Assembly: GCF_001347015.1 (NCBI RefSeq)
Contig: NZ_CFGI01000006.1
Span: 62,001-126,000, forward strand
DNA: 64,000 bases
DNA from: Streptococcus pneumoniae
GTDB lineage: Bacteria; Bacillota; Bacilli; Lactobacillales; Streptococcaceae
Reading direction: 5' to 3'
Shown here in pieces: positions 37,875-48,270 of this stretch. The notes below the pieces were generated by a model. It was not told the DNA's origin. It made no database searches and saw nothing but the letters and a program-made list of their open reading frames with translations. Both the position numbers and the translations under genes were made by a program. Positions within the stretch are counted from its first letter, which is position 1; each line of letters starts with the position of its first letter.

Positions 37875-40342
37875 TATGCTTCACCTTCTGTTTCATTTTC
37901 TGTCCCAACTTCTTCTTTTTCTGCCGCTGCAACCGTTGTGAAGGTCACTATCTGAGCATCTTGATCCAGGCGCATTACTTTAACTCCCATAGTTGCGCGT
38001 CCTGTTTGTGAAATATTGGCAAGATTGGTTCGAATCATGACACCTGTATCAGTGATAATCATCACATCCTCATCCCCTTGAACAGTCATAAGACCGGCCA
38101 GCAAGCCATTTTTTTCGGTAATTTTAGCTGTCTGCATTCCCTTACCACCACGACCTTTTGTTGGGTATTCAGTAGCGACTGTACGCTTACCATATCCTTT
38201 TTCTGTGATAATGAGAACCTCATCTTGATCAGTAATCAAGCTGGCACCAACAACTGTGTCTCCTTCACGGAGGTTAACACCTTTCACACCAGTGGCGATA
38301 CGACTCATGCCACGAACGGCTGATTGATTAAAACGAACTGCATAACCAAACTTGGTACCAATGATAATATCCGTATCTTCTTCCGTCAACAAGACATTGA
38401 TTAACTCATCTTCATCCTTTAGATTCAGCGCTTTGAGACCATTTTGACGAATATTGGCAAATTCCTTAACACTGGTTCTCTTCACAATACCGTGACGGGT
38501 TGTAAAGAAGAGATAAGCATCATCACTGCGATCAGACTCAACATTGATAACCGTCTGAATACTTTCGCCTTCATCCAATTTCAAGAGATTGACTACTGGT
38601 AGACCTTTGGCCGTCCGACCATACTCAGGAATTTCATAACCTTTCAGGCGATAGACACGTCCTTTATTTGTGAAGAAGAGCAGGTGATCATGGGTGCTAG
38701 TTGACACTAATTCTCGGACAAAATCATCATCCTTAACACCTGTACCTTGAACACCGCGGCCACCACGTTTTTGAGCAGTGAACTCATCCTGATCCAAACG
38801 CTTAATGTAGCCTCTGTTAGAAAGGGTAATCAAGACATCCGATTCTTCAATCAAATCTTCATCTTCAAGACTCAAGACTTCACCGACCATCAACTCTGTA
38901 CGGCGTTTATCAGAAAATTTACGTTTAACTTCATCCAATTCGTCTTTGATAATTTGAGAAACACGTTCTGGCTTAGCAAGAATATCCGCCAAATCCGCAA
39001 TCAAAGCCAAGAGGTCATCATACTCAGACTGGATCTTATCACGTTCTAATCCCGTCAAACGGCGAAGACGCATATCAAGGATGGCCTGACTTTGACGTTC
39101 AGAAAGCTTAAATTTACTCATCAACTCCGCTTGTGCTTCCGCATCCGTTTCACTAGCACGGATGATACGAATCACTTCATCGATATGGTCTAGCGCAATT
39201 AAGAGACCTTCTAAGATATGAGCGCGTGCTTCCGCTTTTTCCTTATCAAAACGTGTCCGACGAACAACTACTTCTTTTTGGTGCTCGATATAAGCATCCA
39301 AAATCTGACGAAGGGATAAAATCTTCGGTACACCATTTTGGATAGCAAGCATATTGAAACCAAAGTTGGTTTGCATCTGGGTCATCTTGAAGAGGTTATT
39401 GAGGATAACATTGGCTGAGGCGTCGCGCTTGACTTCAATAACAAATCGAACCCCTTCGCGATTTGACTCATCACGTACTGCTGTGATGCCCTCAATGCGT
39501 TTTTCCTGAACCAAACGAACAATATGCTCATGCACCTTGGTTTTATTGACCATATAAGGAAATTCTGTTACAACAATGCGCTCACGGCCAGTCTTAGTTT
39601 CTTCGATTTCAGTACGAGAACGAAGAACAATAGAACCTTTACCTGTTTCATAAGCCTTATGAATGCCTGATTTCCCCATGACAAGGGCACCTGTTGGAAA
39701 ATCTGGACCAGGCAAGACTTCCATCAAGTCCTTGGTAGTCACTTCAGGATTGTCCATGACCAACTTCACTGCATCAATGGTTTCACCCAAGTTATGAGGG
39801 GGAATATTGGTCGCCATCCCAACGGCAATACCAGTTGCTCCATTGACCAAAAGGTTTGGAAAACGAGCTGGCAAGACCAAGGGTTCCCGTTCATTGGCAT
39901 CATAGTTATCAACGAAATCAACTGTATTTTTATTGATATCACGAAGCATCTCCAGAGCAATCTTGCTCATACGTGCCTCAGTATAACGCTGGGCGGCAGC
40001 ACCATCTCCATCCATGGAACCAAAGTTTCCATGCCCATCTACAAGCATGTAACGGTAACTCCACCATTGAGCCATGCGGACCATTGCTTCATAGATAGAA
40101 GAATCCCCGTGTGGGTGGTATTTACCCATGACATCCCCTGTAATACGAGCAGATTTTTTATGAGGTTTGTCTGGAGTAACACCCAATTCATTCATTCCGT
40201 AGAGAATGCGACGGTGAACAGGTTTCAAGCCATCTCGAACATCAGGAAGAGCCCGGGCTACGATAACACTCATGGCGTAATCGATAAAGCTCGTCTTCAT
40301 CTCCTTTGTCAGATTGACATTCACTAAATTTTTATCCTGCAT
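37874..40342 (-). CDS. gyrA: DNA gyrase subunit A
   Basis: 822 aa. Catalytic Tyr120 ([10 protein letters not shown]) and six beta-pinwheel repeats in the C-terminal half. The GyrA box appears as [10 protein letters not shown]. The quinolone-resistance region has Ser81 and Glu85 ([10 protein letters not shown]), the susceptible-type residues. The start at 40342 ([10 protein letters not shown]) matches the usual streptococcal protein; the upstream extension is unsupported. Confidence 0.98.
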   Translation of the reverse strand: MQDKNLVNVNLTKEMKTSFIDYAMSVIVARALPDVRDGLKPVHRRILYGMNELGVTPDKPHKKSARITGDVMGKYHPHGDSSIYEAMVRMAQWWSYRYMLVDGHGNFGSMDGDGAAAQRYTEARMSKIALEMLRDINKNTVDFVDNYDANEREPLVLPARFPNLLVNGATGIAVGMATNIPPHNLGETIDAVKLVMDNPEVTTKDLMEVLPGPDFPTGALVMGKSGIHKAYETGKGSIVLRSRTEIEETKTGRERIVVTEFPYMVNKTKVHEHIVRLVQEKRIEGITAVRDESNREGVRFVIEVKRDASANVILNNLFKMTQMQTNFGFNMLAIQNGVPKILSLRQILDAYIEHQKEVVVRRTRFDKEKAEARAHILEGLLIALDHIDEVIRIIRASETDAEAQAELMSKFKLSERQSQAILDMRLRRLTGLERDKIQSEYDDLLALIADLADILAKPERVSQIIKDELDEVKRKFSDKRRTELMVGEVLSLEDEDLIEESDVLITLSNRGYIKRLDQDEFTAQKRGGRGVQGTGVKDDDFVRELVSTSTHDHLLFFTNKGRVYRLKGYEIPEYGRTAKGLPVVNLLKLDEGESIQTVINVESDRSDDAYLFFTTRHGIVKRTSVKEFANIRQNGLKALNLKDEDELINVLLTEEDTDIIIGTKFGYAVRFNQSAVRGMSRIATGVKGVNLREGDTVVGASLITDQDEVLIITEKGYGKRTVATEYPTKGRGGKGMQTAKITEKNGLLAGLMTVQGDEDVMIITDTGVMIRTNLANISQTGRATMGVKVMRLDQDAQIVTFTTVAAAEKEEVGTENETEGEA

Positions 40343-40379
40343 TAATAAATGCCTCATTTCACAATTAGTAAGTAACAAC

Positions 40380-40385
40380 ATTATA
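40380..40385 (-). promoter_or_regulatory. gyrA promoter (-10)
   Basis: Minus strand TGGTATAAT about 38 nt before the gyrA start. Confidence 0.7.
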
Positions 40386-40419
40386 CCATAAATTCCCATC
40401 TATTTCAGCCTCTAAACCA

Positions 40420-40433
40420 CTAAAACGTTTACA
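40420..40433 (+). promoter_or_regulatory. cre-like site between gyrA and ldh
   Basis: CTAAAACGTTTACA differs from the consensus TGWAANCGNTNWCA at the first two bases only. It is 22 bp upstream of the ldh -35, a location compatible with CcpA activation of ldh. Confidence 0.6.
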
Positions 40434-40455
40434 TTGAGAACTATAAGGCATATTC

Positions 40456-41522
<1,067 letters not shown>

Positions 41523-41534
41523 TTTAACTATAGA

Positions 41535-41567
41535 CAACTCCTTGAATTATCAGGGAGTTGTTTTTTA
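41535..41567 (+). terminator. ldh terminator
   Basis: CAACTCC-t-TGA / TCA-g-GGAGTTG (41535-41560) followed by TTTTTT. Confidence 0.9.
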
Positions 41568-41573
41568 TCTATA

Positions 41574-41767
41574 TTATAGTAGGTTGAAGTTGAAATAGCA
41601 CTCCATTACTCTAAAACCTTGTTATAAAATGCTTTAAATTCCTAATTGATTTGTTCAGATTTTATAGTTCATTGAATCTATAACAGTACGTATCGACTGC
41701 TAAAATATTTCTATAAATCAATTTTCCTTTCCTAATCGATTTGTTCATATCTTATTTCAATCCATTA
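41574..41767. repeat. Two tandem RUP-like repeat units
   Basis: Starts TATAGTAGGTTGAA and ends TTCAATCCATTATA, giving imperfect terminal inverted repeats. Internally, two related units of about 100 nt share CCTAATTGATTTGTTCAGAT and CCTAATCGATTTGTTCATAT. Size and ends resemble RUP, a pneumococcal repeat thought to be moved by an IS630-type transposase. I recognise it by memory of the ends, so identity is tentative. It fills much of the 344-nt gap after ldh. Confidence 0.5.
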
Positions 41768-41771
41768 TACA

Positions 41772-41834
41772 TCTTCCCACAATAAAACGCATAATACCAA
41801 GGATTGTCATGTACCTTATCTTATGCGTTTTTTC
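41772..41834. repeat. Dispersed terminator repeat, copy 2
   Basis: TCTTCCCACAATAAAACGCA is identical to the start of the copy at 8814. Stem AAAACGCATAA / TTATGCGTTTT (41784-41794 with 41821-41831), T-runs on both strands. It probably terminates the restriction-like operon on the minus strand. Confidence 0.75.
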
Positions 41835-41866
41835 TGATTTCAAAGAATTTTGACTCGGCCTTCTTT

Positions 41867-44800
41867 TTAATTATTTTCAAAATAGGAATCAACCAACTCC
41901 TGAACTCTTCCTTCTTTAGCCACTGGAATAGTATCTTCTAAAACAAAATTCTTCCTACTAATATCTTTAGAAAGATTTCCAAAAATAAAATTAGTCGAGA
42001 TATTATAGATAATCTCAGACGGAGCAAATCCATAAACCTGATTCTCTAAAATATGCTTCAAACGTTTTTCAGAATCTGGAAATAATTGTTTCAAACCATC
42101 ACTATTATAGAGGCGTTTAACCAATTCTGCAATATAGAGACCTGACTTCATATATAAATCAATAAAAGTCTTAGATGGATCATCAAAAATCCCTGGATTT
42201 TCCTTTTCCAAATCATCCACCATCCTTTTCACCACTCGTTTAGGAGTGAAAATTTGGTTGGTCTTCTGCGGTGGAATATAGTCAAAAATGTCTTCTTTTT
42301 GATCTTTAAAATAATCCGCCAACTCCTTTTTCTTGCGAAGAAATTCTTGAATAGCTTCGTCAAATGTTGCTTTATCAAAGAGATGCCCTGCAAAATCCTG
42401 CCCACCATCTCGCAAATATCTAAACTGATCAATCGTAATACCAGTCACCTCAAAGAAGACTTGCTCAGGAACAAAGGCATCAAAATTATCAAGTGTTAGA
42501 GATTGATTGCCATAGGCCATGATGAAACTTGGAATTGTTCGTGCAAATCCTCGAAGATGGTCCCGAATTTCATCTTGGGCTGATTGTTTCAGCTGCTCAA
42601 CACGTTTTATCTCAACTTGTTCGATAAATTTCTCAGGCATTTTTTCCACTTCTTTTTTGAGTGTTTGTTCTAATTTTTCTTTGTGAATAAGATTATTTTC
42701 TTCTAAACGTTTATCCAAATCTTCTTGAATCTTATCTTTTTGCTCCTTATCATTTGCTTCCTTGAGTTGTTCTTTCAACTCTTCCTTGATATGAGCTTCA
42801 GAAATTTTACGTTCTATCTCATTTTTTCGAATTTCATTCTCAAATATTGCTGTAATTTGTTTCTTGATGTGATCTGCTTCTCGAGTTTTAAGGTCTTCAT
42901 ATCCAACTTTCAATTCCTCTACAATCACTGAAGAAACTGTCTTGCTCAAGTCATTGACTAGTTGCTTTTGAGTTTTATCTTCGTCCTTAGTGATCAGTTC
43001 AACAACAGACTGACCGAGTCCATAGACTTTTTCTCCAAAAAGTCGCATTTGCTGATTCACTACGATTTCATGGTCTACTACTGCATTCCCCTCATCATCT
43101 ACTGTAACATCTGAAAAGTCTAATAGTTCAGATGATGTTTGTAACTTCCCTTCCTTTTCAACTGGGAGTTCATTTAAAATGTCTAGAACTGTTTGACTAG
43201 CTTGGAAAATACCGCTGATATTATCAAATAAGAGATTGGACATAAAGCCACGTTTAAGAACTTCTCTAGCTTTTATCTGGCGAGGAATGGTTAGAACCGC
43301 CTTAGCATCAATTTCAACCATCTTACCAGCACTATCTTCAGCTATGACAGGGAAGAAATTTAGTAATTCTCTGATATTTTCTTCACGAGTTGTCGAAGTC
43401 CCGCCGCCTCCTGCAGTTGCAAGCGATAAGTTGTTGGCAAACTCATCAAAGAGAATCAAGGTTCTTTCCGGCGCAAAGTCAAATACATAGGCTCTTTCTT
43501 TGCGAAAGTGATTTCCTTTGTTATCGGTCCATGAGTAAGGATTTTGAGCACGGAAGGCGGCCTGCATATAAAGTGCAGGTGATTTCAAATTTGATAACAT
43601 CAATACGCCCGTCCATTCAGGGATAGTGACACCTGTCGTCAATTGACCGACGGATAGGGTGATGGTTTTGTCATTCTCTGCTATCGCTTTTCTAACCAAA
43701 TCTAAGGATTTGAGTTTGACTTTATCGTCATCCTCAGACATACGCCCGTCGCCAGCAGCTAACACAATCTCATAATTTTCATAGATAGGATGTTCTTCTA
43801 GTAGAGCTTTTAAAGCTTTAGCTGAGGCTACACGTTCTAACAGCCAAAAAGTATGATTGAGTTCATTTCGAAGTTCTTTGGTTGAAAATGGATATTTTTC
43901 ATTGCTCGATAGAGTATCTAACCAATTTCTGACATCTTGCTCATGGATAAATTTCCCTTTATCATCTGTGGCGAAAAATTCACTCAAGTCAAAAGCATAG
44001 TCGATATTTTCGCCATCCAGTTGAGCACCTTTTTCTAACTCCTCACCAATCATCTGAGACATTTGATAGGTAAAGAGATTTAACTGAGGTAAGGTTTCAT
44101 ATGGATTTTCCTCTTCTTGCTCAGAAGACCAAGTCGATTTAGCAGACTGTTCATCCGCATAAGACCAGTTGTAGATTTGATCCTCTGTAAAATCTCCTTT
44201 GGCCAATGCTTTAAATGGTGTACCTGACAAATGCAGAGTAAAATTCCGTCGAATCTTATTAAAGGCTTGGTCAGTCTTGAAGGTATCAACTCCTTCATGA
44301 GCCTCGTCAATAACCAACAAATCCCAATGCAGATCAGTCACCCATTTGAGTTTATCGTGCTCGCCACCTAAATAAACAGAACCTTTCAAGTCTTGAAGAC
44401 TGATAAAAGCAAGTTGTCTTACATCGTCATCTAAAATACCAACAAATTCTTTTCGTGACAAGGTTGGACGACTCTTAAGGCTGTCTGATTCAGAAACAAA
44501 CTTATAAGTCGTTTGACCTGCTATGAATGTTTCGAAATCATCATACCATGAGTTAGCTATTGCCGGTCTGTTGGTTACAATTAAGACATTGACAGCCTCC
44601 ATCCGTCGAGCTAAGTCATAGGTAGATAAGGTTTTACCAAATCGTGGCTTGGCATTCCAGAGAAATTTGCCTCCAGCATGTTCTTGGAAATAAGCTAATG
44701 TATTAGCAACTGCTTCTTCCTGCTCTTGTCGCAAGGTATAGTCCTGTCCTTGTCCAGGCTGATAACCTGATAAATCATGCTTAACAAACTTATCGAAGAG

Positions 44801-45124
44801 ATTTTTTGATTTTTCAGGAGTTCCATTAAAATAAAACCATTCCGTCTTAGGACGACGTTCCACATCATGGAAAGAAAGGAAATGGTGAAAATCATGGTCC
44901 TTAAAAGTCTTTCCCTTATCAGGTTCTTCCGTATAAGCTGCATCTCCAGTCCATAAAACATCTGTATCTATATGAGCTGTATGCGTTTGTTCTTTAATCC
45001 GTTGTCTGACATCACGCTCCGTATAACCAATCTTAATCCAGCCCTCATTGCTGGTTACCGTCGGTGTAGTGTAGGCATAGATTTTAGGATGAATTTCTTT
45101 AGTTGTTTTAATTTCTACTGGCAT
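41867..45124 (-). CDS. GIY-YIG/T5orf172-helicase restriction-type protein
   Basis: 1085 aa. Residues ~12-110 are a T5orf172/GIY-YIG-like nuclease domain (IYAYTT ... WIKIGYTERDVRQR). Residues ~125-600 form a superfamily 2 helicase/translocase: Walker A NAKPRFGKT (157-165), DEAH (273-276), SGTPF (300-304), and late motifs GVTIPEWTG and QAAFRAQNP. A coiled coil spans ~720-860. Residues ~955-1085 look like the first half of an N6-adenine methyltransferase (FTPKRVVKRM, FIDLYMKSGLYI, YGFAPSEIIYN) but end before any NPPY motif. It probably cuts unmodified DNA together with the methylase at 46206. It starts 21 nt after the Abi gene. Confidence 0.85.
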   Translation of the reverse strand: MPVEIKTTKEIHPKIYAYTTPTVTSNEGWIKIGYTERDVRQRIKEQTHTAHIDTDVLWTGDAAYTEEPDKGKTFKDHDFHHFLSFHDVERRPKTEWFYFNGTPEKSKNLFDKFVKHDLSGYQPGQGQDYTLRQEQEEAVANTLAYFQEHAGGKFLWNAKPRFGKTLSTYDLARRMEAVNVLIVTNRPAIANSWYDDFETFIAGQTTYKFVSESDSLKSRPTLSRKEFVGILDDDVRQLAFISLQDLKGSVYLGGEHDKLKWVTDLHWDLLVIDEAHEGVDTFKTDQAFNKIRRNFTLHLSGTPFKALAKGDFTEDQIYNWSYADEQSAKSTWSSEQEEENPYETLPQLNLFTYQMSQMIGEELEKGAQLDGENIDYAFDLSEFFATDDKGKFIHEQDVRNWLDTLSSNEKYPFSTKELRNELNHTFWLLERVASAKALKALLEEHPIYENYEIVLAAGDGRMSEDDDKVKLKSLDLVRKAIAENDKTITLSVGQLTTGVTIPEWTGVLMLSNLKSPALYMQAAFRAQNPYSWTDNKGNHFRKERAYVFDFAPERTLILFDEFANNLSLATAGGGGTSTTREENIRELLNFFPVIAEDSAGKMVEIDAKAVLTIPRQIKAREVLKRGFMSNLLFDNISGIFQASQTVLDILNELPVEKEGKLQTSSELLDFSDVTVDDEGNAVVDHEIVVNQQMRLFGEKVYGLGQSVVELITKDEDKTQKQLVNDLSKTVSSVIVEELKVGYEDLKTREADHIKKQITAIFENEIRKNEIERKISEAHIKEELKEQLKEANDKEQKDKIQEDLDKRLEENNLIHKEKLEQTLKKEVEKMPEKFIEQVEIKRVEQLKQSAQDEIRDHLRGFARTIPSFIMAYGNQSLTLDNFDAFVPEQVFFEVTGITIDQFRYLRDGGQDFAGHLFDKATFDEAIQEFLRKKKELADYFKDQKEDIFDYIPPQKTNQIFTPKRVVKRMVDDLEKENPGIFDDPSKTFIDLYMKSGLYIAELVKRLYNSDGLKQLFPDSEKRLKHILENQVYGFAPSEIIYNISTNFIFGNLSKDISRKNFVLEDTIPVAKEGRVQELVDSYFENN

Positions 45125-45145
45125 AAGTATTCCTTTTTTAAAAAA

Positions 45146-46096
45146 CTAAGATAATTTTTCTAACTCTGTTAAATCGATTCCCATCGTGTTTAAAATATCA
45201 TCAAATACTACAGTTTTAAATTCATCAGCATACTGATTGAATAGATTCATTAAAGCTTTATATAATCTTTGAAAATCCTTCTTATCAAGTACAATTTTTA
45301 AAAATAGAATAACCACTATGAAACGTTTATTATCATATCTCCTTATCCCAAAATGATTTGCTATTTGAGATATTCTGACATTTCTTAAATTAACATTATA
45401 CAGCCGTTCATCATGTGCACAGATATTTCTAACTAGATTAGCCACTTTCAAACATGCACTTAAATCTGCACTAGATAGTCTAAATGTATTGTCTTTATTT
45501 TGTGTTCTATATTTATCTGTATAAAATTTTGCAATGATATTCTTTGTACTATCCGTTAAAATATTGTAAAAATTAGCAATGTTTCCCATTGTAAGAAAAT
45601 TAACTAAAACCCAAAGTGGTACTTCCCCATGTTCCTCAATGTAATGTTTAATAGCGCCAGTTCTATCTACCTTATCATGAATCGTCTTGGTTAAGATAGA
45701 GATTTGTTGAAGAACTTTTTTAGGATCATCGTCTACAAAATTTGCAATATCTAAATAAGCATTCTTACGAGGGTGTTTTTTAGAGAATTCATATGCAACT
45801 GTGGTCTTTATTGAATTTTCGAATATCAATAAATATTTCAATAATAATATCCTTAGTTCTCTATCAAATAAAAACAAGGCCTTTAGTTCGTTAAAGTGAG
45901 TTCCTTTTTGATAAATTTCAGGTTCAACAGGTCGATTATTGCTATCCTTTACTAAAAATAAATCTTTATAACCGTTTATAACATTGTAATAGTTTTCTTG
46001 TTCTAAAAATCTCTTTGGCTTCCCATTCGTTGGTACTACAACACCCCTATTTCTTAAGATTGTTAACTGTTGATTAAATGTTTTATGTTCCTTCAA
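45146..46096 (-). CDS. Abi_2 (AbiD/AbiF-type) abortive infection protein
   Basis: 316 aa. The N-terminus (NQQLTILRNRGVVVPTNGKP, ENYYNVINGYKDLF) is typical of the Abi_2 family. Later blocks FDRELRILLLKYLLIFENSIKT and LVRNICAHDERLYN match the family core; the R-x4-6-H element is HEPN-RNase-like. Such proteins kill or arrest phage-infected cells, probably by RNA cleavage. The start is TTG with GGAGAT 4 nt upstream; no ATG occurs early enough to keep the conserved N-terminus. It sits between a methylase and a nuclease-helicase gene and has its own promoter plus leader terminator. Confidence 0.88.
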   Translation of the reverse strand: MKEHKTFNQQLTILRNRGVVVPTNGKPKRFLEQENYYNVINGYKDLFLVKDSNNRPVEPEIYQKGTHFNELKALFLFDRELRILLLKYLLIFENSIKTTVAYEFSKKHPRKNAYLDIANFVDDDPKKVLQQISILTKTIHDKVDRTGAIKHYIEEHGEVPLWVLVNFLTMGNIANFYNILTDSTKNIIAKFYTDKYRTQNKDNTFRLSSADLSACLKVANLVRNICAHDERLYNVNLRNVRISQIANHFGIRRYDNKRFIVVILFLKIVLDKKDFQRLYKALMNLFNQYADEFKTVVFDDILNTMGIDLTELEKLS

Positions 46097-46107
46097 ACTT
46101 ATCTCCT

Positions 46108-46147
46108 ATAAAATAAAAAGGGTCAGGGCATCGTATGCTTCCTGACC
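46108..46147 (-). terminator. Terminator/attenuator in the Abi_2 leader
   Basis: GGTCAGG (46121-46127) / CCTGACC (46141-46147) with an inner GCAT/ATGC stem (46128-46131 / 46135-46138), then CTTTTTATTTTA on the minus strand. It lies downstream of the Abi promoter and upstream of the Abi start codon. It also ends the methylase transcript. Confidence 0.85.
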
Positions 46148-46156
46148 TAATCCTAT
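46110..46156 (-). ncRNA. Predicted ~47-nt structured RNA upstream of Abi_2
   Basis: A transcript from the consensus promoter (start near 46156) would end at the hairpin T-run near 46110. It is a short leader plus one stable hairpin. No tandem repeats of type III antitoxin RNAs are seen. Existence as a separate RNA is inferred from promoter and terminator only. Confidence 0.45.
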
Positions 46157-46162
46157 GTGTCT

Positions 46163-46191
46163 ATTATAGATCACTGAGCGCTATTTGTCAA
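46163..46191 (-). promoter_or_regulatory. Consensus promoter upstream of Abi_2
   Basis: Minus strand TTGACA (46186-46191), exactly 17 nt, TATAAT (46163-46168): both hexamers perfect. It lies between the methylase stop and the leader terminator. Confidence 0.9.
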
Positions 46192-46205
46192 ATAAAAATA
46201 CTTCT

Positions 46206-48089
46206 CTAATCCATCTCCCTTACATGAGTCTCAATAAAGGCAATTTCCTCAGGGGAAAGGTCATATTTTTGATAGAGCTGACCGTCAATATCAGCCACTG
46301 ATTGTGTCCAATCAATGTCCGAATTGACCGTGAAGTCTTGGAGTGGGACTTTGGCCCAAGTTGCTGGAGGATTATCTTGCGTTAATTTCAAAATACCTAA
46401 CATAACTCTAGCAAATTTAGTTTTAATATACTTAAAACAAGCCTCTGCTTCTATTTTTGTGTCAAATTTTCCAATAGATATAAACGTCTGAGAATACCCG
46501 ATTAGGGGTTCCCCGATTAGGGGTGTTGAAAGCACTTCACCTAAAGCACCACTTCCGTTAGCTTTAGGTAAAATAATTTTCCAAAAGAGCAAGTTAGGAT
46601 GCTCTCGTAAGTATTCTTTTTTTAGATATTTTACAGAGCGCCCGTTTTTCTCTCGTCCAATTATTTGAACGTATTCTGTATTTGAATCTACTTTATCTTT
46701 AAATACCTCAGGGTATCGTTCAAAAATATTTGTAGAAACAGCTTTTCTGTGACTTGAATCAGTTCTAGAGATTAGTTCCGGAAAATCTTCAAACATAATG
46801 TCTGTCAACTTGTGACTATCTGAGCCAAACATAATTTCTGATAGTGATGGTTCTTGCAACTTTTTAACTTTTCTATAGATACTATCAAGTAAAGGCTCAG
46901 AGATAAATGTCTCTATTGGTTCAAAATCTTTATTTTTGTCATGATAAGTGATGACAACACCGCCTTTAATATCAGTCCCAGGAAAAACTTTATTGCTCTT
47001 TAATTCATAAAATTTAACTTTTAAATGTCTACTATTTAACATTTTATGATTCCATTTTTTGGGAGTTCCTCCTGTATTCGCAAGAAATCTAGCTGGGGTC
47101 ACTAGCACAGTTTTATCTGAAATTTTATAAGATTCCTCCATAAAGAAATGATAAATAGGCCTTGTCTGAGTATTCGCCCCTTCAATTTCCTCCTGATAAG
47201 GCGGATTTCCTATCACGACATCAAATTTCATTTCACTTTCCTCACTTGATAGGCGCTCAAAACCTATCATTTTATTCTTTTTCCAGTCTTTGATTTGGGT
47301 TTTAGATTCTTCTGCTTCTTGAATTTCTAGCTCATCTGTAAACAAGCTTAGTTGTTGAGATTGTCCTTGGCTAGCTGAATAAGGACTATTTTTTTCCAAT
47401 CCATCCATCTGAAAGACATTGTAGGATATAATAGTCGCAATCTCTTTCTTTTGCTCTAATGTTGGTTGATTTCCAGTCTTAGCAAGATAGTAGTCCTCAA
47501 ATGTCGCCAAAAGATTCTCACGCGCCAAAAGGAGAGAATCTCCTTGATACTCATAACCATAAGAAGCTCGGTAAGCTTTTTTTAAAAGTTCATAGAAGGT
47601 TACTTCATCAGAAACTTCACGACTAATCCTTTGCAGTTTTCTATCTACAAACCCAACACGCTCAGATAATGGAATTTCCTCACCAGTTACCGTATCATAT
47701 CGCGTTACCATATAAGGTGCTTCACCACAGGTAATTTCTAGCCAGCGCACTTGGATATAATCTTCAAGATTCAGAGTTTCAAGTTCAGCTTCAACGTAAC
47801 CATTTTGCTTTTCAACTAACCAAGTTGGCGTAAAAACTTCGGCTCTAATCTTAGTCCGATCTTTTTGCTCATATTTGGATTTTTCAGATCTGGGTTGAAT
47901 CAAGTTGGCATAGGTTCCCGTCACCTTACTTGGATTGATGCGATCACTTGGAGCAAATCCCTTTCCTAACAATTCATAAGAATGCGTAGCCCAAACAATT
48001 GATTTCTTTGTCGTTCGATCTTTTAAAAGAATTTTTAATAAGTCAGCCGATTCTTTAGATAAACTTTCTTCACTAATATCTATTGTCAT
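46206..48089 (-). CDS. Eco57I-type N6-adenine DNA methyltransferase
   Basis: 627 aa. SAM-binding region includes EVFTPTWLVEKQNGY and WLEITCGEAPYM (about 90-130), and the catalytic motif is VIGNPPYQEEI near residue 295. The C-terminal ~330 residues likely recognise the target sequence. It probably methylates host DNA to protect it from the nuclease-helicase at 41867. The ATG at 48089 has AGAGG 6-7 nt before it; the upstream TTG is rejected. First gene of the operon; its promoter abuts a BOX element. Confidence 0.88.
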   Translation of the reverse strand: MTIDISEESLSKESADLLKILLKDRTTKKSIVWATHSYELLGKGFAPSDRINPSKVTGTYANLIQPRSEKSKYEQKDRTKIRAEVFTPTWLVEKQNGYVEAELETLNLEDYIQVRWLEITCGEAPYMVTRYDTVTGEEIPLSERVGFVDRKLQRISREVSDEVTFYELLKKAYRASYGYEYQGDSLLLARENLLATFEDYYLAKTGNQPTLEQKKEIATIISYNVFQMDGLEKNSPYSASQGQSQQLSLFTDELEIQEAEESKTQIKDWKKNKMIGFERLSSEESEMKFDVVIGNPPYQEEIEGANTQTRPIYHFFMEESYKISDKTVLVTPARFLANTGGTPKKWNHKMLNSRHLKVKFYELKSNKVFPGTDIKGGVVITYHDKNKDFEPIETFISEPLLDSIYRKVKKLQEPSLSEIMFGSDSHKLTDIMFEDFPELISRTDSSHRKAVSTNIFERYPEVFKDKVDSNTEYVQIIGREKNGRSVKYLKKEYLREHPNLLFWKIILPKANGSGALGEVLSTPLIGEPLIGYSQTFISIGKFDTKIEAEACFKYIKTKFARVMLGILKLTQDNPPATWAKVPLQDFTVNSDIDWTQSVADIDGQLYQKYDLSPEEIAFIETHVREMD

Positions 48090-48117
48090 AAGCAACCTCT
48101 CTTATATTGTAAGCCCT

Positions 48118-48123
48118 ATTATA
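48118..48123 (-). promoter_or_regulatory. Methylase promoter (-10)
   Basis: Minus strand TGATATAAT, 28 nt before the ATG. The -35 position falls in the TTCGAA end of the adjacent BOX element. Confidence 0.7.
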
Positions 48124-48133
48124 TCATATTTTA

Positions 48134-48239
48134 ATACTCTTCGAAAATCAAATTCAAACCACGTCAGCGTCGCCTTACCGTACTCAAGTACAGCCTGCGG
48201 CTAGCTTCCTAGTTTGCTCTTTGATTTTCATTGAGTATA
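48134..48239 (+). repeat. BOX element (A-C, no boxB)
   Basis: About 106 nt from ATACTCTTCGAAAATC to TTTTCATTGAGTAT, with boxA directly joined to boxC. It fills the gap between relE and the methylase gene. Confidence 0.92.
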
Positions 48240-48270
48240 AAGAATGAAAATTTACTTGGAAAAAAGTAAT

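Noticed and set aside
37874-40342. Quinolone-resistance change in gyrA
   Set aside because: Ser81 and Glu85 are the susceptible residues.
41867-45124. Possible type I restriction HsdR subunit
   Set aside because: No HsdS or HsdM of the usual type is present, the nuclease domain is GIY-YIG/T5orf172 at the N-terminus, and the partner is an Eco57I-like methylase.
46108-46160. Type III toxin-antitoxin (ToxIN-like) RNA repeats before the Abi gene
   Set aside because: Promoter and terminator are present, but no tandem nucleotide repeats occur, and Abi_2 is not a ToxN-family protein. Kept only as a possible structured RNA or attenuator.
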